Shown: positions 6,616 to 13,472 of the stretch, one piece after another
Position numbering within the stretch: position 1 is the first letter of the stretch
Layout: each line of letters starts with the position of its first letter
Assembly (NCBI RefSeq): GCF_003478335.1
Contig: NZ_QUFB01000058.1
Coordinates: 1 to 14,340, forward strand
Direction of reading: 5' to 3'
Source of the DNA: Clostridium sp. AM49-4BH
GTDB lineage: Bacteria; Bacillota; Clostridia; Lachnospirales; Lachnospiraceae
Length of the DNA stretch: 14,340 nucleotides
Translations under genes and position numbers: made by a program
The notes under the pieces: model-generated
The model's input: the letters and a program-made list of their open reading frames with translations, nothing else
Told to the model about the DNA's origin: nothing
Database searches by the model: none

Positions 6616-8349
6616 ATGAAAAATATTATTTTAACAGCAAATGGAACGCAAAAAGCAGATCTTGTATTAAAGAACGCTTCCATTGTAAACGTATTTACAG
6701 AATCCATTGAGGTCGGTGATGTTGCGATCACGGATGGCAAAATTGTCGGCATTGGCCGGTACGAGGGCAAAATTGAAAAAGATATGACCGGACGCTTCGT
6801 GTGCCCTGGTTTTATTGATGGACATATCCACTTAGAAAGCTCTATGGTCACCCCTTCGGAATTTGCAAGAGCTGTCATCGCACATGGCACAACCGCCGTG
6901 ATTACCGATCCACACGAGATTGCCAATGTTGCCGGCTGTGACGGTATTACCTATATGATGCAGGCAACCAAAGATCTCCCTCTGGATGTCTTCTTTATGG
7001 TACCGTCCTGCGTACCGGCAACAGACTTAGATGAGTCCGGAGCCTGTCTGAATGCCGATGATATTACACCTTTTTATAATGATCGAAGGGTTCTTGGTCT
7101 TGCAGAAATGATGAACGCTTTCGGTGTCAATCAAGCCGATGGATCTGTCTTATCCAAGATCAAAACAACATTAGAACATGACCGCATTATCGACGGACAT
7201 GCACCATTGCTATGCGGCAAAGAATTAAATGCCTATACAGCCGCAGGGATCCGTTCAGACCACGAATGCTCCAACATTGCAGAAGCCAAAGAAAAACTGT
7301 CACGAGGTCAGTGGATCATGATCCGTGAGGGCACCGCTGCCAAAAATCTTCAGGAACTTATGCCGCTATTCGAGGCTCCTTATTATAATCGGATCCTGCT
7401 TGTAACGGACGATAAACATCCTTTGGATCTTCTAAATGACGGTCATATTGATGCTATCATCCGCAAAGCAGTTCACTTAGGTGCAGATCCAATTCGTGCC
7501 ATTAAAGCAGGCAGTTTGAATGCTGCCACGTATTTCGGTTTACGTGACACAGGTGCCATCGCACCGGGTTATGATGCCGACATCGTTGTTTTGAACGATC
7601 TTACAGATCTGCATGTACAGGAAGTCTACAAACAGGGAACGCTCATCAGCGAACGCGGGCAAATAACGACGGCTGTAAACAGTAATACGGATTCCATTCC
7701 TGAGCGTGTCATCCATTCTTTTCATGTGGAAAAGATTACGCCAGCGCAGCTCGTAATCCCAAAACAGGGCGAACACATCCGCGTCATCGAATTGCATGCA
7801 GGAGAGCTTCTTACCTCCGAACGCACAGCCAGCTGGAATACGGATACCAGCGCAAAAGACTGGGCAGATGGTATCAATCCGGACGATGATATTATAAAAA
7901 TCGTTGCTATCGAACGCCACAAAAATACCGGACATCTCGGCAAGGGCTTCTTAGGAGGCTATGGTCTCAAAAAAGGCGCAGTTGCAACAAGTATCGGACA
8001 CGACTCTCATAACTTGGTCGTGGCCGGAACAAACGATACTGATATTGCCATAGCAGCCAATGCAGTGATTGAAGCAGAAGGCGGACTTGCCATTGCCTGT
8101 CAGGGTGAACTGAAACATACTTTACCACTGCCGATTGCAGGTCTGATGTCAGATCAGCCTTTAGAACAAGTCAACACCGAACTGGAAACGATGAAAAAAA
8201 CACTTCATGACTGGGGCATCCCTATGGATATCGACCCGTTTATGACACTCAGCTTTGTCAGCCTGCCTGTCATTCCGGCATTGCGTCTGAATACGTATGG
8301 TCTTATTGATGTCAATTCGCACAAAGTAGTAGACGCCAGCTTTTCATAG
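6616..8349 (+). CDS. adeC: Adenine deaminase
   Basis: The 577-residue product is an amidohydrolase-superfamily adenine deaminase, converting adenine to hypoxanthine and ammonia in the cytoplasm. Visible landmarks are the metal-binding GFIDGHIHLES (His70 and His72), Glu164 in LGLAEMMNAFG, DGHAP (His195), RSDHECS (His216) and a later VTDDKHPLDLL aspartate. The C-terminal half has the adenine-deaminase-specific region with HNLVVAGTND and LPLPIAGLMSD. The length matches the family. The frame is open upstream to a TTG at 6580, but AGGAGG at 6598-6603 lies inside that extension. GTG at 6607 is only 3 bases from it and ATG at 6616 is 12, so the start is either of these; 6616 gives the conserved MKNIIL-type N-terminus. 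It lies right after the palindromic element and pairs functionally with the purine permease. The stop codon falls inside a 23-base tandem repeat. Confidence 0.95.
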   Translation: MKNIILTANGTQKADLVLKNASIVNVFTESIEVGDVAITDGKIVGIGRYEGKIEKDMTGRFVCPGFIDGHIHLESSMVTPSEFARAVIAHGTTAVITDPHEIANVAGCDGITYMMQATKDLPLDVFFMVPSCVPATDLDESGACLNADDITPFYNDRRVLGLAEMMNAFGVNQADGSVLSKIKTTLEHDRIIDGHAPLLCGKELNAYTAAGIRSDHECSNIAEAKEKLSRGQWIMIREGTAAKNLQELMPLFEAPYYNRILLVTDDKHPLDLLNDGHIDAIIRKAVHLGADPIRAIKAGSLNAATYFGLRDTGAIAPGYDADIVVLNDLTDLHVQEVYKQGTLISERGQITTAVNSNTDSIPERVIHSFHVEKITPAQLVIPKQGEHIRVIELHAGELLTSERTASWNTDTSAKDWADGINPDDDIIKIVAIERHKNTGHLGKGFLGGYGLKKGAVATSIGHDSHNLVVAGTNDTDIAIAANAVIEAEGGLAIACQGELKHTLPLPIAGLMSDQPLEQVNTELETMKKTLHDWGIPMDIDPFMTLSFVSLPVIPALRLNTYGLIDVNSHKVVDASFS

Positions 8350-8400
8350 ACAAACCTACAAGTTTTTCATCAACAAACCTACAAGCTTTTCATCGGCAAA
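8338..8400. repeat. 23-base tandem repeat (about 2.7 units) across the adeC stop codon
   Basis: Units start at 8338, 8361 and 8384 with the pattern AGYTTTTCAT then ACAAACCTACA. Units 1 and 2 are complete and differ at three positions; unit 3 is partial and ends near 8400. The adeC stop (8347-8349) lies in unit 1, so the repeat may have arisen by slippage that copied the end of the gene. Confidence 0.8.
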
Positions 8401-8412
8401 AGAAATTTTTAT

Positions 8413-8441
8413 TTGACAATCATTCTGTTATGCGTTATACT
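8413..8441 (+). promoter_or_regulatory. Sigma-A promoter for the tRNA-Val/tRNA-Leu operon
   Basis: TTGACA (8413-8418) and TATACT (8436-8441) are separated by 17 bases. The first tRNA begins 12 bases after the -10 box, as expected for a strong stable-RNA promoter. Confidence 0.8.
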
Positions 8442-8453
8442 TGAATGGTTGTT

Positions 8454-8526
8454 GGGATCTTAGCTCAGCTGGGAGAGCATCTGCCTTACAAGCAGAGGGT
8501 CACAGGTTCGAGCCCTGTAGGTCCCA
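8454..8526 (+). tRNA. tRNA-Val (anticodon TAC)
   Basis: The 73-base gene folds as a complete cloverleaf. The acceptor pair is GGGATCT with AGGTCCC, the D-arm is present, the anticodon stem TCTGC/GCAGA has loop CTTACAA, and the T-loop is GGTTCGAGCCC. The discriminator is A and CCA is not encoded. It is identical to the minus-strand copy at 10726-10798. Confidence 0.97.
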
Positions 8527-8548
8527 TAAGCAGTTATTTTACTGCGAT

Positions 8549-8634
8549 GCCGCAGTGGCGGAACTGGCAGACGCCCAGGACTTAAAATCCTGTGGGTAGT
8601 GATACCCGTACCGGTTCGATTCCGGTCTGCGGCA
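8549..8634 (+). tRNA. tRNA-Leu (anticodon TAA)
   Basis: An 86-base class II tRNA with a long variable arm (TGGGTAGTGATACCC). The acceptor is GCCGCAG with CTGCGGC, and the anticodon stem CAGGA/TCCTG has loop CTTAAAA. CCA is not encoded. It is identical to the copy at 10618-10703 and co-transcribed with the preceding tRNA-Val. Confidence 0.97.
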
Positions 8635-8661
8635 TTTTTCATTTTAATTATTTCCTGATAT

Positions 8662-8700
8662 AACGTCTCTGTTTTATACAGAGACGTTTTGTTGTTTTTA
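8662..8700 (+). terminator. Rho-independent terminator of the tRNA-Val/Leu operon
   Basis: An 11-bp perfect stem (AACGTCTCTGT at 8662-8672 with 8678-8688) and a 5-base loop are followed by TTGTTGTTTTT. It lies 28 bases after the tRNA-Leu 3' end. Confidence 0.9.
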
Positions 8701-8800
8701 AGATCTATTATTTTATTTCTCACTTGCCTAAACTTCACAGTTTCAATGCTACTGGATTCAAAGAAACCATTTCCTTTCGTAAAATAAAAATTACATAGCA

Positions 8801-8829
8801 TTTACATAAATATGATAGTAGTGTATTTT
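8801..8829 (+). promoter_or_regulatory. Possible promoter for the PIN/PhoH gene
   Basis: TTTACA (8801-8806) and TATTTT (8824-8829) are 17 bases apart, about 75 bases before the start codon. The -10 match is partial. The AT-rich gap 8701-8907 shows no better candidate and no other feature. Confidence 0.3.
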
Positions 8830-8907
8830 TCAAAATCGTATAGTAAAAATGTACCGTAAATACAACATAATGTATGGTACAAAGATCGAACAGAGGAGTG
8901 AGTCAGT

Positions 8908-9785
8908 ATGCCCAAGGCAAAAAAAACAGATAAACAAAGAATTTATATTTTAGATACTAATATTTTCATGGCTGACCCAGATTGTATGAACCGTTTTGGA
9001 AAACATATGATCGTCGTACCGGATATGGTTATTGAAGAATTGGATGACAATAAAAAGGCATCTGGTGACAAAGGCTATAATACCAGACAGTCTCTACGCA
9101 ATTTTGACAGTTTGCGCCGCAAAGGAAATCTCATCAAAGGTGTTCCCACAGAAAGCGGTGGTTCTATTCGTATTACATCGGATTACGATCATGTTATATT
9201 GCCTTCAGGCTGGAAAGATAAGCCGGATAATCGAATCCTGCAAGTTGCAAAAGGGATGAAAGAAGAATCTGAGCAGCCGGTTATTCTTGTATCCAAAGAT
9301 ACCAATGTACGAATCAAGGCAGATATCCTAAAAGTTAAGGCGGAAGATTATAAACACGAAATGATCGATGAGGACCATTTGCGATACAACGGAAGAAACG
9401 AAATCTTACTAACGGATAAAGACTTTCAAAAATTGTTACAGGGAACTCCTATTGAATTAAAAAAAGCAAAGTTTGAACGATGTAATAAAGATCGCGAATT
9501 GTTAGAAAACGAATTTTTGTATATTACCAATCAAACTACTTACGGTACGTTATTGGCAAAAGTACGAGAAAATTTTATCGTTAGTCTGCAATACGACTCC
9601 ATTCGTCCCTTTGGTGTTCAGCCCCGAAATGTTGGCCAGCGCTTTGCAATAGAAGCACTGCTTGCTCCAGCTAATGAACTGCCACTGGTGATCCTGAAGG
9701 CTCTGCCGGCACCGCCAAAACATTCCTTACATTAGCATGCGCTTTGCAGCAATGTGCCGAGGAAAACATATATCGAAAAATCACG
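8908..9785 (+). pseudogene. PhoH-family protein (PIN domain plus ATPase), frameshifted and truncated
   Basis: An open frame of 275 residues (8908-9735) begins with an intact PIN nuclease-like domain: YILDTN (Asp16), Glu43/Glu44, Asp107 and VSKDTN (Asp131). It reaches the PhoH lead-in PFGVQPRNVGQRFAIEALL. After LVILK the frame runs out of homology, but the next frame from 9702 reads SAGTAKTFLTLACALQQ, the PhoH P-loop and following helix. One base is therefore missing near 9700. The restored frame keeps homology only to about 9785 (NIYRKI), then enters the leader of the HD gene, so some 150 or more C-terminal ATPase residues are gone. Family members are about 430-450 residues. GAGGAG precedes the ATG. 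A free PIN domain could still be made; whether it acts is unknown. Confidence 0.88.
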
Positions 9786-9816
9786 ATCGCAGATTGTCTG
9801 CGGAATGGAGATTACA

Positions 9817-10488
9817 ATGAAAACGAACAAGATTACATACGAACAGATCAAAAAATCACCGGAAGTCAATGCATATATCCAACAAGGCAATGCCTCTTTA
9901 CAGACACAGGGATATACCGATCACTCTTCGATCCATGCTTCCATTGTTTCCAAACAAGCTGCCCGTATTTTACAAAAGCTTGGTTATGATAATAGAACGG
10001 TGGAATTGGCGCGGATTGCCGGCTATATGCATGACATCGGCAACTGCATCAACCGCAAGGATCACGCCCACCACGGTGCTGTACTTGCCCATTCTATCCT
10101 AAAAGATCTTAATATGGATTACGATGAAATTGCATTGATCATGAATGCAATCGGAGAACACGATGAAAAAACAGGTCATGCAACAAATCCTATTTCAGCA
10201 GCACTGATATTGGCCGACAAAACGGACGTGAGACGTGACCGGGTACAGACAAAGACTCCAGAAGCATTTGATCAGCATGACCGGGTAAACTATGCTGTTA
10301 CCGGTGCAGCGCTGCATATCCGTCCACAAAAGGAGCAGATACAATTTAGCATACAACTGGACGAATCTATCTGCTCTATGATGGATTATTTTGAAATTTT
10401 TCTCCAAAGAATGCTGATGTGTAAACGTTCTGCTGAAGTCCTGCATATGCGATTCAAAATGACCGCTAATGGCAACAAGATCTGCTGA
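9817..10488 (+). CDS. HD-domain metal-dependent phosphohydrolase
   Basis: The 223-residue product has an HD-superfamily core: His40 (SIHASIV), the HD doublet 72-73 in AGYMHDIGN, HAHHGAVLAH (His83-His86), GEHDE (115-116) and ADKTDVRR (Asp134, Asp137). These would bind metal for phosphoester hydrolysis. The C-terminal part (about 150-223), with YFEIFLQRM and a following Arg/Lys-rich stretch, is a separate small domain seen in this subgroup. The substrate is unknown. The frame is open upstream to 9754, but those codons are PhoH remnant; the ATG at 9817 has GGAG six bases upstream and is chosen. The gene begins right at the deletion scar of the PhoH pseudogene but keeps its own ribosome site. Confidence 0.87.
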   Translation: MKTNKITYEQIKKSPEVNAYIQQGNASLQTQGYTDHSSIHASIVSKQAARILQKLGYDNRTVELARIAGYMHDIGNCINRKDHAHHGAVLAHSILKDLNMDYDEIALIMNAIGEHDEKTGHATNPISAALILADKTDVRRDRVQTKTPEAFDQHDRVNYAVTGAALHIRPQKEQIQFSIQLDESICSMMDYFEIFLQRMLMCKRSAEVLHMRFKMTANGNKIC

Positions 10489-10550
10489 TCTTTAATGCAA
10501 TAACTCAAACTTTATATACCTTGCTAAACCGGGATATCTCATAATACATT

Positions 10551-10594
10551 CCAGATAAAATAACAGAACGCCTCTGTAAATTAGAGACGTTCTG
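10551..10594 (-). terminator. Terminator of the minus-strand tRNA operon
   Basis: CAGAACG plus CTCT (10564-10575) pairs with AGAG plus CGTTCTG (10583-10594), with one G-T wobble on the minus strand, around a 7-base loop. TTATTTTAT follows. It is 23 bases past the tRNA-Leu 3' end. It may also slow plus-strand transcription from the HD gene, although no T-run follows that way. Confidence 0.75.
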
Positions 10595-10617
10595 AAAGGA
10601 AAAAGTTAAAATGAAAA

Positions 10618-10703
10618 TGCCGCAGACCGGAATCGAACCGGTACGGGTATCACTACCCACAGGATTTTAAGTCCTGGGCGTCTGCCAGTTCCGCCACTGC
10701 GGC
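10618..10703 (-). tRNA. tRNA-Leu (anticodon TAA), second copy
   Basis: Identical in all 86 bases to the plus-strand copy at 8549-8634. It is the last gene of a four-tRNA minus-strand operon, followed by a terminator. Confidence 0.97.
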
Positions 10704-10725
10704 ATCGCAGTAAAATAACTGCTTA

Positions 10726-10798
10726 TGGGACCTACAGGGCTCGAACCTGTGACCCTCTGCTTGTAAGGCAGATGCTCTCCCAGCTGAGCTAAGATCCC
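10726..10798 (-). tRNA. tRNA-Val (anticodon TAC), second copy
   Basis: Identical in all 73 bases to 8454-8526. It lies 22 bases upstream of tRNA-Leu and 5 bases downstream of tRNA-Asp. Confidence 0.97.
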
Positions 10799-10803
10799 AA
10801 TAA

Positions 10804-10877
10804 CGACCCAGAAGGGACTCGAACCCTCGACCTCCGCCGTGACAGGGCGGCGCTCTAACCAACTGAGCCACTAGGCC
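10804..10877 (-). tRNA. tRNA-Asp (anticodon GTC)
   Basis: A 74-base cloverleaf. The acceptor GGCCTAG pairs with CTGGGTC including G-T wobbles, the anticodon stem CCGCC/GGCGG has loop CTGTCAC, the T-arm is GAGGGTTCGAGTCCCTT and the discriminator is G. CCA is not encoded. Confidence 0.95.
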
Positions 10878-10928
10878 ATTATGATAAGCTGAAGTATCCT
10901 CTTATGTAATTCTCTTCAGCTCATCCAG

Positions 10929-11002
10929 TGGACCCTCAGGGACTCGAACCCTGGACCGATCGGTTATGAGCCGATTGCTCTAACCAACTGAGCTAAAGGT
11001 CC
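10929..11002 (-). tRNA. tRNA with CAT anticodon (Ile2 lysidine type favoured; elongator Met possible)
   Basis: A 74-base cloverleaf. The acceptor GGACCTT pairs with AGGGTCC, and the anticodon stem ATCGG/CCGAT has loop CTCATAA. It is not an initiator: the first acceptor position is paired, and the GGG/CCC anticodon-stem signature is absent. The C4-G69 and C5-G68 pairs are known positive determinants for TilS in E. coli, which favours isoleucine tRNA with modified C34. It is the first gene of the operon. Confidence 0.9.
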
Positions 11003-11063
11003 AAAAACATAAGATCATACTATGTCAGATACAACGTCTCAACAGAGACGCCGAACAATATAT

Positions 11064-11092
11064 ATATTATCATATAATTTCTCTGATTGCAA
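11064..11092 (-). promoter_or_regulatory. Promoter of the minus-strand tRNA operon
   Basis: On the minus strand TTGCAA (11087-11092) and TAATAT (11064-11069) are 17 bases apart. The leader of about 55 bases contains a small hairpin (CGTCTC/GAGACG at 11035-11050) without a T-run. Confidence 0.55.
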
Positions 11093-11134
11093 CTCTTTTT
11101 ATTCTATATTCGCATTATTATATCCGCATTGTGC

Positions 11135-11180
11135 AAAAAACTCTCTCTTGGTCTAATCTTTCAGAGAATCATTCTCATAC
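11135..11180 (-). terminator. Putative terminator after the sensor kinase
   Basis: On the minus strand a run of six T (complement of 11135-11140) follows GAGAGAG, which can pair with the CTCT of 11163-11167 around a long loop. A small GAGAA/TTCTC hairpin also lies at about 11164-11176. The stem is weak, but the T-run and its position 8-55 bases after the kinase stop fit a transcript end. Confidence 0.4.
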
Positions 11181-11187
11181 ATACTAA

Positions 11188-12228
11188 TCATATCTTTCGA
11201 GGAATCGTAATATGTATTCCGAACAATCTTCTTTCCAAGGACAGCCGAAATGTTCCTCCATAGTTTGCTACAACATGCTGTACATTTTTGATGCCATATC
11301 CATGCCGGCCATCTTCCCTCTTCGTTGTGCGTAGTTCATTATCCACTATTGTCACAGGTCCTTGATAGGTGTTTTGAATATCCAACGACAATGTCCCGTC
11401 AATCAGACGCATCGTAAAATATATCGTATGTTCTTCCTCACATTCTTCACTCGCTCTAATCGCATTATCCAATAAATTCGCTAATATCACAACAACATCC
11501 TGATCTTCCAGCCAAATTCCCTTCAAATCATTAAAACGACATACGATCAAAACTTTCCTTTTGGCAGCTTCGTTATATTTTTGATTTAACACAGTATTCA
11601 CAATCACATGATTTGTATTCATCCACTCCACATTATAAGACAATTTCTGGTCTATATTGTGTAAATAATGTTCCAATTCTTGATACTTCTGTTTCTCACA
11701 TAAAGAAGTCAGACAAGTCAAATGATGGTGAAATTCATGAATGCTCGCTTTCTGTATTTCATTATTTTGACATATATTTTTATACAACTTCATCTGCGCT
11801 TCCGTGTCATTTTTAAATTCCAAATGCAGCATCTTCTCTGCTTTCTCTTGAACAATCATATCCAAAAAGTATACTACTACAAAATTAATCGCTATCAAGC
11901 ATACAGCAAGCATTCCATATACTGTGACCTGATGGACCGATTGAATATTAGGCAAATCTGCTACAAGCAATGCAATCATCAAAAAGGTCACCACTGGAAA
12001 CGCCATAAAGCGAAGCCATATCCTGTTTGCTACTGCATTTACCTTGCGCCGTATAAATATCTTATTGACGATATAGATCAAACAAAACAAGATACTTTTT
12101 GACAATAAAGCAAGTAACATCTGCGTCGACGATAATGAAATAATCCTATTTTCCAAAAACATACTTGCCAAAACAATAAAACAAAAATCAACAACCAAAA
12201 TAATACTTTGATATATTGTTGCAAGCAC
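11188..12228 (-). CDS. GHKL sensor histidine kinase, AgrC-like, C-terminal fragment of a split gene
   Basis: This 346-residue frame holds the later membrane segments (about residues 5-25, 36-55, 75-92 and 102-124) and the kinase domain of an AgrC-type receptor. It shows the phosphoacceptor region SIHEFHHHL (His164), the N-box ANLLDNAIRAS (251-260) and the G-box GRHGYGIKNV (307-316). The H-box is unusual, with HEFHHH where HDxxNH is common. The only start available is a GTG at 12228 without a ribosome site. The preceding codons in this frame (TDWRKSIVLATIYQ) read as natural continuation of the membrane domain found in the other frame at 12229-12485. The whole gene, 1,298 bases, is one base short of 433 codons, a typical AgrC length. 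In related systems it would sense the peptide signal and phosphorylate the adjacent LytTR regulator. Confidence 0.85.
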   Translation of the reverse strand: MLATIYQSIILVVDFCFIVLASMFLENRIISLSSTQMLLALLSKSILFCLIYIVNKIFIRRKVNAVANRIWLRFMAFPVVTFLMIALLVADLPNIQSVHQVTVYGMLAVCLIAINFVVVYFLDMIVQEKAEKMLHLEFKNDTEAQMKLYKNICQNNEIQKASIHEFHHHLTCLTSLCEKQKYQELEHYLHNIDQKLSYNVEWMNTNHVIVNTVLNQKYNEAAKRKVLIVCRFNDLKGIWLEDQDVVVILANLLDNAIRASEECEEEHTIYFTMRLIDGTLSLDIQNTYQGPVTIVDNELRTTKREDGRHGYGIKNVQHVVANYGGTFRLSLERRLFGIHITIPRKI

Positions 12229-12485
12229 AATACTCTTTCTCCAATCTGTCGAAAAGAAAACTGCAGCATTATACTCAAAACAAGCACTATCATCAATAAT
12301 TTAATCACAAAATACTTAGCAAATATTGTTGATATCACATCCAGCAAAACCACCGATATAACAACGGTTGCTATTGTACGCTTTACTGTGATTTTATCTC
12401 CTGCTTCACAAAAAGTCTGTGCGTAAAAAAAATAAATACTGACTTCAATAATAATTAATAAAAGTCCTTGAATAAATCCTAACAT
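12229..12485 (-). pseudogene. N-terminal membrane part of the AgrC-like kinase, out of frame with the rest
   Basis: An ATG at 12485, preceded by AGAGGAGAG, opens a frame with three hydrophobic segments typical of the AgrC sensor N-terminus (MLGFIQGLLLIIIEVSIYFF, then two more before residue 75). Meaningful sequence ends around MLQFSFR. The frame formally runs on to 12078 with an implausible Cys/Arg-rich tail (FHYRRRRCYLLYC). A one-base loss near 12249-12255, beside a TTTTCTTTTC run, would restore TDWRKSIVLA in the next frame. A -1 slip at the T-rich site, a sequencing error or a true mutation all remain possible. It starts 28 bases after the response regulator stop. Confidence 0.75.
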
Positions 12486-12513
12486 ATCAACTCTCCTCTA
12501 CCTGATAAGTTTC

Positions 12514-13257
12514 CTATGTATTTCGCTTTCGCCTTGGAATTGCCTGATCACGAAACAGTTTGCAAACTTCTGTTTTTCTCTGTTTTGATATTGTCAAAAC
12601 TGTTCCGTCTAAAAGTTCAACTTCTTTAGAATTATAGGCATATACATACTTCATATTTACCAAGTAACTTTGATGAATACGAACAAACCCATTCCAATGA
12701 TTTTCCTGTTCCCAAATATTGAGTGTACATCTTGCCAAAGTAAATACATAATTGCTTTCTGCTTGAATATGAAATTTCAAATCATGTAGTATACTTTCTA
12801 TATAAATAATATCTTCCGTTTGGAGGAACATATCTAACTCTGTAAAATGATATTTCTTGACCTGTTTTATTTCTGGATTTATATCAAGACATGCATCTAA
12901 CGCTTCCTGCACCGCCTGCGTCATCGTATCCTTATTCTTGATAATATAACGAAATGCCGCCACCTTAAACGCATCTAGCGTATACTCTACGTGAGAAGAC
13001 ACAAAAATGACCTTTGACTGTTCATTCAATTTACGAAACCATGCAGCAGCCTCCAATCCATTCATCTCTTTCATTTCAATATCCAAAAATACAATATCAT
13101 ATTTCCTGCATCGTACTCCCTTTTCCACAAACTCTTCACCAGATTCAAACAAATCTGCAGTAAATTCAACTTTTTTTGAATCTATGTATCCTTTGACCAC
13201 GTTAAAAAGTTCTTCTAACATGATCGGTTCATCATCACAAAATGCAATACTTAACAC
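12514..13257 (-). CDS. LytTR-family response regulator, AgrA-like
   Basis: The 247-residue product has a receiver domain with the acidic pocket CDDE (residues 7-10), phosphoacceptor Asp59 in VFLDIEM, MNGLEAA, and a lysine near 107-109. A C-terminal LytTR DNA-binding domain (about 140-237) includes FVRIHQSYLVNMKYV and LLDGTVLTISKQRKTEV. It would be phosphorylated by the adjacent GHKL kinase and bind DNA as an AgrA/LytR-type regulator; targets are unknown. The start is a GTG with GGAGGAAG just upstream. It lies between agrB and the kinase, giving the order agrB, regulator, kinase. A possible promoter and an inverted repeat lie about 215-255 bases upstream. Confidence 0.9.
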   Translation of the reverse strand: MLSIAFCDDEPIMLEELFNVVKGYIDSKKVEFTADLFESGEEFVEKGVRCRKYDIVFLDIEMKEMNGLEAAAWFRKLNEQSKVIFVSSHVEYTLDAFKVAAFRYIIKNKDTMTQAVQEALDACLDINPEIKQVKKYHFTELDMFLQTEDIIYIESILHDLKFHIQAESNYVFTLARCTLNIWEQENHWNGFVRIHQSYLVNMKYVYAYNSKEVELLDGTVLTISKQRKTEVCKLFRDQAIPRRKRNT

Positions 13258-13285
13258 TTTCTTCCTCCAAATTACATATGTATAT

Positions 13286-13472
13286 TCTGCTTCGCAGCCG
13301 CTTGTTTTTCTTTGAGGCTCATAACGTCATTCGACTATTCGCCTTTTTATCAAACTCGCAAATACGCTCTTTCAGAGCTTTTTCGCTTGTTTCACAAGCT
13401 TATTTGCTCGTTAATGAGCCCAGAAAAACAAATGTCTGCTTCGCAGCCGCTTGTTTTTCTTTGAGGCTCATT
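13286..13472 (-). repeat. 37-nt direct repeats and a cluster of GAA-loop hairpins
   Basis: An exact 37-base repeat occurs at 13286-13322 and 13435-13471 (149-base period). The second copy forms one arm of a long hairpin: 13413-13420 with 13465-13472 (8 bp) and 13422-13431 with 13451-13460 (10 bp). A CTGC/GCAG mini-stem sits inside the loop. Two more perfect hairpins follow on the minus strand, at 13385-13399 and 13366-13378. These two and the mini-stem each have GAA loops on the minus strand. No ribosome site precedes the short frames that start in the repeats. With the other elements described, this accounts for most of the 364-base gap between agrB and the regulator. It could be a dispersed intergenic repeat or a structured RNA. 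Confidence 0.7.

Larger units (their letters stand above)
8452..8638. repeat. Left arm of a 187-bp perfect inverted repeat containing tRNA-Val and tRNA-Leu
   Basis: By direct comparison this stretch is the exact reverse complement of 10614-10800, including both tRNA genes and the 22-base spacer between them. Beyond 8638 similarity continues weakly (TTTCATTTTAA then a related terminator stem) after a one-base T-run difference. The promoter side is unrelated in the two copies. Confidence 0.9.
10614..10800. repeat. Right arm of the 187-bp perfect inverted repeat (tRNA-Leu and tRNA-Val)
   Basis: Exact reverse complement of 8452-8638. This arm sits inside the larger CAU-Asp-Val-Leu operon, so it is more likely the source and the plus-strand pair the copy, though the reverse order (loss of two tRNAs) is possible. 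Confidence 0.9.

Noticed and set aside
6417..6926. Minus-strand 169-codon frame covering the right palindrome arm and adeC 5' region
   Set aside because: It is antisense to the well-conserved adeC frame with no recognisable domain; judged a shadow.
8460..8801. Minus-strand 113-codon frame across the tRNA-Val/Leu pair
   Set aside because: It is antisense to two perfect tRNA genes and their terminator; its RARTCDPLLVRQ-type peptide is the usual artefact of translating antisense tRNA.
10653..10871. Minus-strand 72-codon frame over tRNA-Leu, Val and Asp
   Set aside because: It is simply the translation of three tRNA genes; there is no ribosome site or domain.
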